5,632 nt of DNA, taken from positions 1-5,632 of the forward strand of contig DKOD01000107.1 in NCBI GenBank assembly GCA_002469865.1. Direction: 5' to 3'. Position 1 is the first letter of the stretch. Every line of letters starts with the position of its first letter. The stretch comes from Alphaproteobacteria bacterium UBA7371 (GTDB taxonomy: Bacteria > Pseudomonadota > Alphaproteobacteria > UBA8317). Below are positions 4,353-5,632 of this stretch, one piece after another. The position numbers and the translations under genes are program-made. The notes below the pieces were generated by a model. That model saw nothing but the letters and a program-made list of their open reading frames with translations. It was not told where the DNA came from and did no database searches.

Positions 4353-5632
4353 ATGGCCGGCCGCACTTTATATGACAAAATCTGGGATAACCACGTGGTG
4401 ACCACACAGGAGGATGGCACATCCATCCTCTATATTGATCGCCATTTGGTGCATGAGGTGACCTCACCACAGGCTTTTGAAGGCTTACGTGATGCGGGCC
4501 GGAAGGTGCGTCGTCCCGATGCCACTATTGCCGTTGCTGATCATAACGTGCCCACCACCGATCGTTCCGGCGGTATTACCGACCCGGAATCACGCCTTCA
4601 GGTGGAAACGCTTGAGCGCAATGCTGTGGAATTTGGTGTGACCTATTACGGCATGGATGATATCCGCCAAGGTATTGTGCATATCATTGGCCCAGAGCAG
4701 GGCTTAACCCTTCCCGGCATGACCATCGTATGCGGTGACTCCCACACATCCACCCATGGTGCTTTTGGTGCGCTTGCCCATGGCATAGGAACCTCCGAAG
4801 TGGAGCATGTGCTGGCCACCCAAACACTTCAGCAACAGAAATCCCGCAACATGAAGGTCCATGTGTCTGGAAGCCTCACACCGGGTGTGACGGCCAAGGA
4901 TGTGGTTCTTGCCATCATCGGCAAAATTGGCACCGCTGGCGCCACGGGGCATGTGATTGAATATACTGGGCCAGTCATTGAGGCACTTTCCATGGAAGGC
5001 CGCATGACGGTTTGCAACATGTCTATTGAAGCAGGTGCCCGTGCGGGCCTGATCGCCCCGGACCAAAAGACCTTTGATTACGTGCAAGGAAGACCCCATG
5101 CGCCAAAGGCTGGCCAGTGGGAGATCGCGTTGAATGGCTGGAGGGAACTTTACAGCGATGACGATGCGCATTTTGACAAGATTGTGGAGCTCAATGGTTC
5201 TGACATTATCCCCACAGTAAGCTGGGGCACCTCGCCCGAGCAGGTGTTGCCGGTCACAGGTCAGGTGCCTAAGCCCACTGACATTGCTGATGAAGGCAAA
5301 AGCCAAGCTGTCTCGCGTGCCCTTGAATATATGGGCATTGAGGGTGGCATGAAGCTTACTGATATCAAAATTGACAAGGTGTTTATTGGCTCATGCACCA
5401 ATGGCCGTATCGAAGATCTGCGGGCTGCTGCCGCTATTTTGAAGGACCGTAAGGTTGCGGACCATGTTCAGGCCATGATTGTGCCGGGCTCGGGTCTTGT
5501 GAAAGAGCAGGCTGAGGCAGAAGGGCTTGATCAAATCTTTGTGGCATCGGGCTGTGAATGGCGTGAGCCGGGCTGTTCCATGTGTTTGGCAATGAATGCC
5601 GACCGTTTGGAGCCAGGTGAGCGTTGCGCTTC
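4353..5632 (+). CDS. leuC: 3-isopropylmalate dehydratase large subunit (cut by window edge)
   Basis: Iron-sulfur subunit of isopropylmalate isomerase. With LeuD it converts 2-isopropylmalate to 3-isopropylmalate in leucine synthesis, in the cytoplasm. The frame is open for 426 codons to the right edge; the family is about 465-475 residues, so only some 40-50 are missing. Aconitase-family motifs are intact: LYIDRHLVHEVTSPQAF (26-42), ADHNVPTTDR (62-71), CGDSHTSTHGAFGALAHGIGT (127-147), GATGHVIEY (196-204), and WGTSPEQV (291-298). The three 4Fe-4S ligands are C348 in GSCTNGRIEDLRAAA and C408 and C411 in EPGCSMCLAMN. The ATG at 4353 is preceded by GGGGGA (4341-4346), 6 nt away. The gene lies 96 nt after rplS. 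No leucine-rich leader peptide is visible in that gap. leuD would be expected downstream. Confidence 0.97.
   Translation, partial: MAGRTLYDKIWDNHVVTTQEDGTSILYIDRHLVHEVTSPQAFEGLRDAGRKVRRPDATIAVADHNVPTTDRSGGITDPESRLQVETLERNAVEFGVTYYGMDDIRQGIVHIIGPEQGLTLPGMTIVCGDSHTSTHGAFGALAHGIGTSEVEHVLATQTLQQQKSRNMKVHVSGSLTPGVTAKDVVLAIIGKIGTAGATGHVIEYTGPVIEALSMEGRMTVCNMSIEAGARAGLIAPDQKTFDYVQGRPHAPKAGQWEIALNGWRELYSDDDAHFDKIVELNGSDIIPTVSWGTSPEQVLPVTGQVPKPTDIADEGKSQAVSRALEYMGIEGGMKLTDIKIDKVFIGSCTNGRIEDLRAAAAILKDRKVADHVQAMIVPGSGLVKEQAEAEGLDQIFVASGCEWREPGCSMCLAMNADRLEPGERCA

Noticed and set aside
4704..5306. Minus-strand open frame of 200 codons opposite leuC
   Set aside because: The plus strand here encodes continuous LeuC with all family motifs; the antisense frame is a composition shadow.

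Overview
This window is a stretch of conserved housekeeping chromosome, almost certainly from an alphaproteobacterium. The gene order ffh-rpsP-rimM-trmD-rplS followed by leuC, with a divergent dapF, is typical of that class. The proteins carry clade-typical features: GDGRGGAALSM in Ffh, TPSGGGPGMVLRPD in TrmD, and a long Ala/Glu-rich tail on ribosomal protein S16. Base composition looks moderately GC-rich by eye. I cannot name the order or genus from sequence alone.

Layout. Positions 1-281 (minus strand) hold the 5' third of dapF (diaminopimelate epimerase), cut by the window edge. Positions 282-547 are a divergent intergenic region. It contains candidate back-to-back promoters, a perfect 10-bp inverted repeat between and overlapping them, and two strong hairpins in the presumed ffh leader; the second hairpin is followed by a short T-run. 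Positions 548-2026 are ffh (signal recognition particle GTPase). Then come rpsP (2087-2644, S16), rimM (2666-3178, 30S maturation factor), trmD (3181-3897, tRNA m1G37 methyltransferase) and rplS (3894-4256, L19), packed like an operon. The rimM-trmD gap is 2 nt and trmD-rplS overlap by ATGA. Positions 4257-4352 hold two hairpins, the second a plausible terminator. leuC (isopropylmalate dehydratase large subunit) starts at 4353 and runs off the right edge.

How the genes fit together. Ffh with 4.5S RNA targets nascent membrane proteins to FtsY. S16 and L19 are structural ribosomal proteins, RimM helps assemble the 30S head, and TrmD prevents +1 frameshifting by methylating G37. This is the classic translation operon with the SRP GTPase placed in front. 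leuC and dapF are unrelated amino-acid biosynthesis genes on either side.

I found no mobile element, CRISPR array, RNA gene or sign of recent transfer, and no undescribed system. The points worth a second look are local: the structured ffh leader, the inverted repeat in the divergent promoter region, the repeat-built acidic tail of S16, an 18-nt palindrome over the rpsP stop codon just before the rimM ribosome-binding site, and a Glu in TrmD where E. coli has its catalytic Asp.
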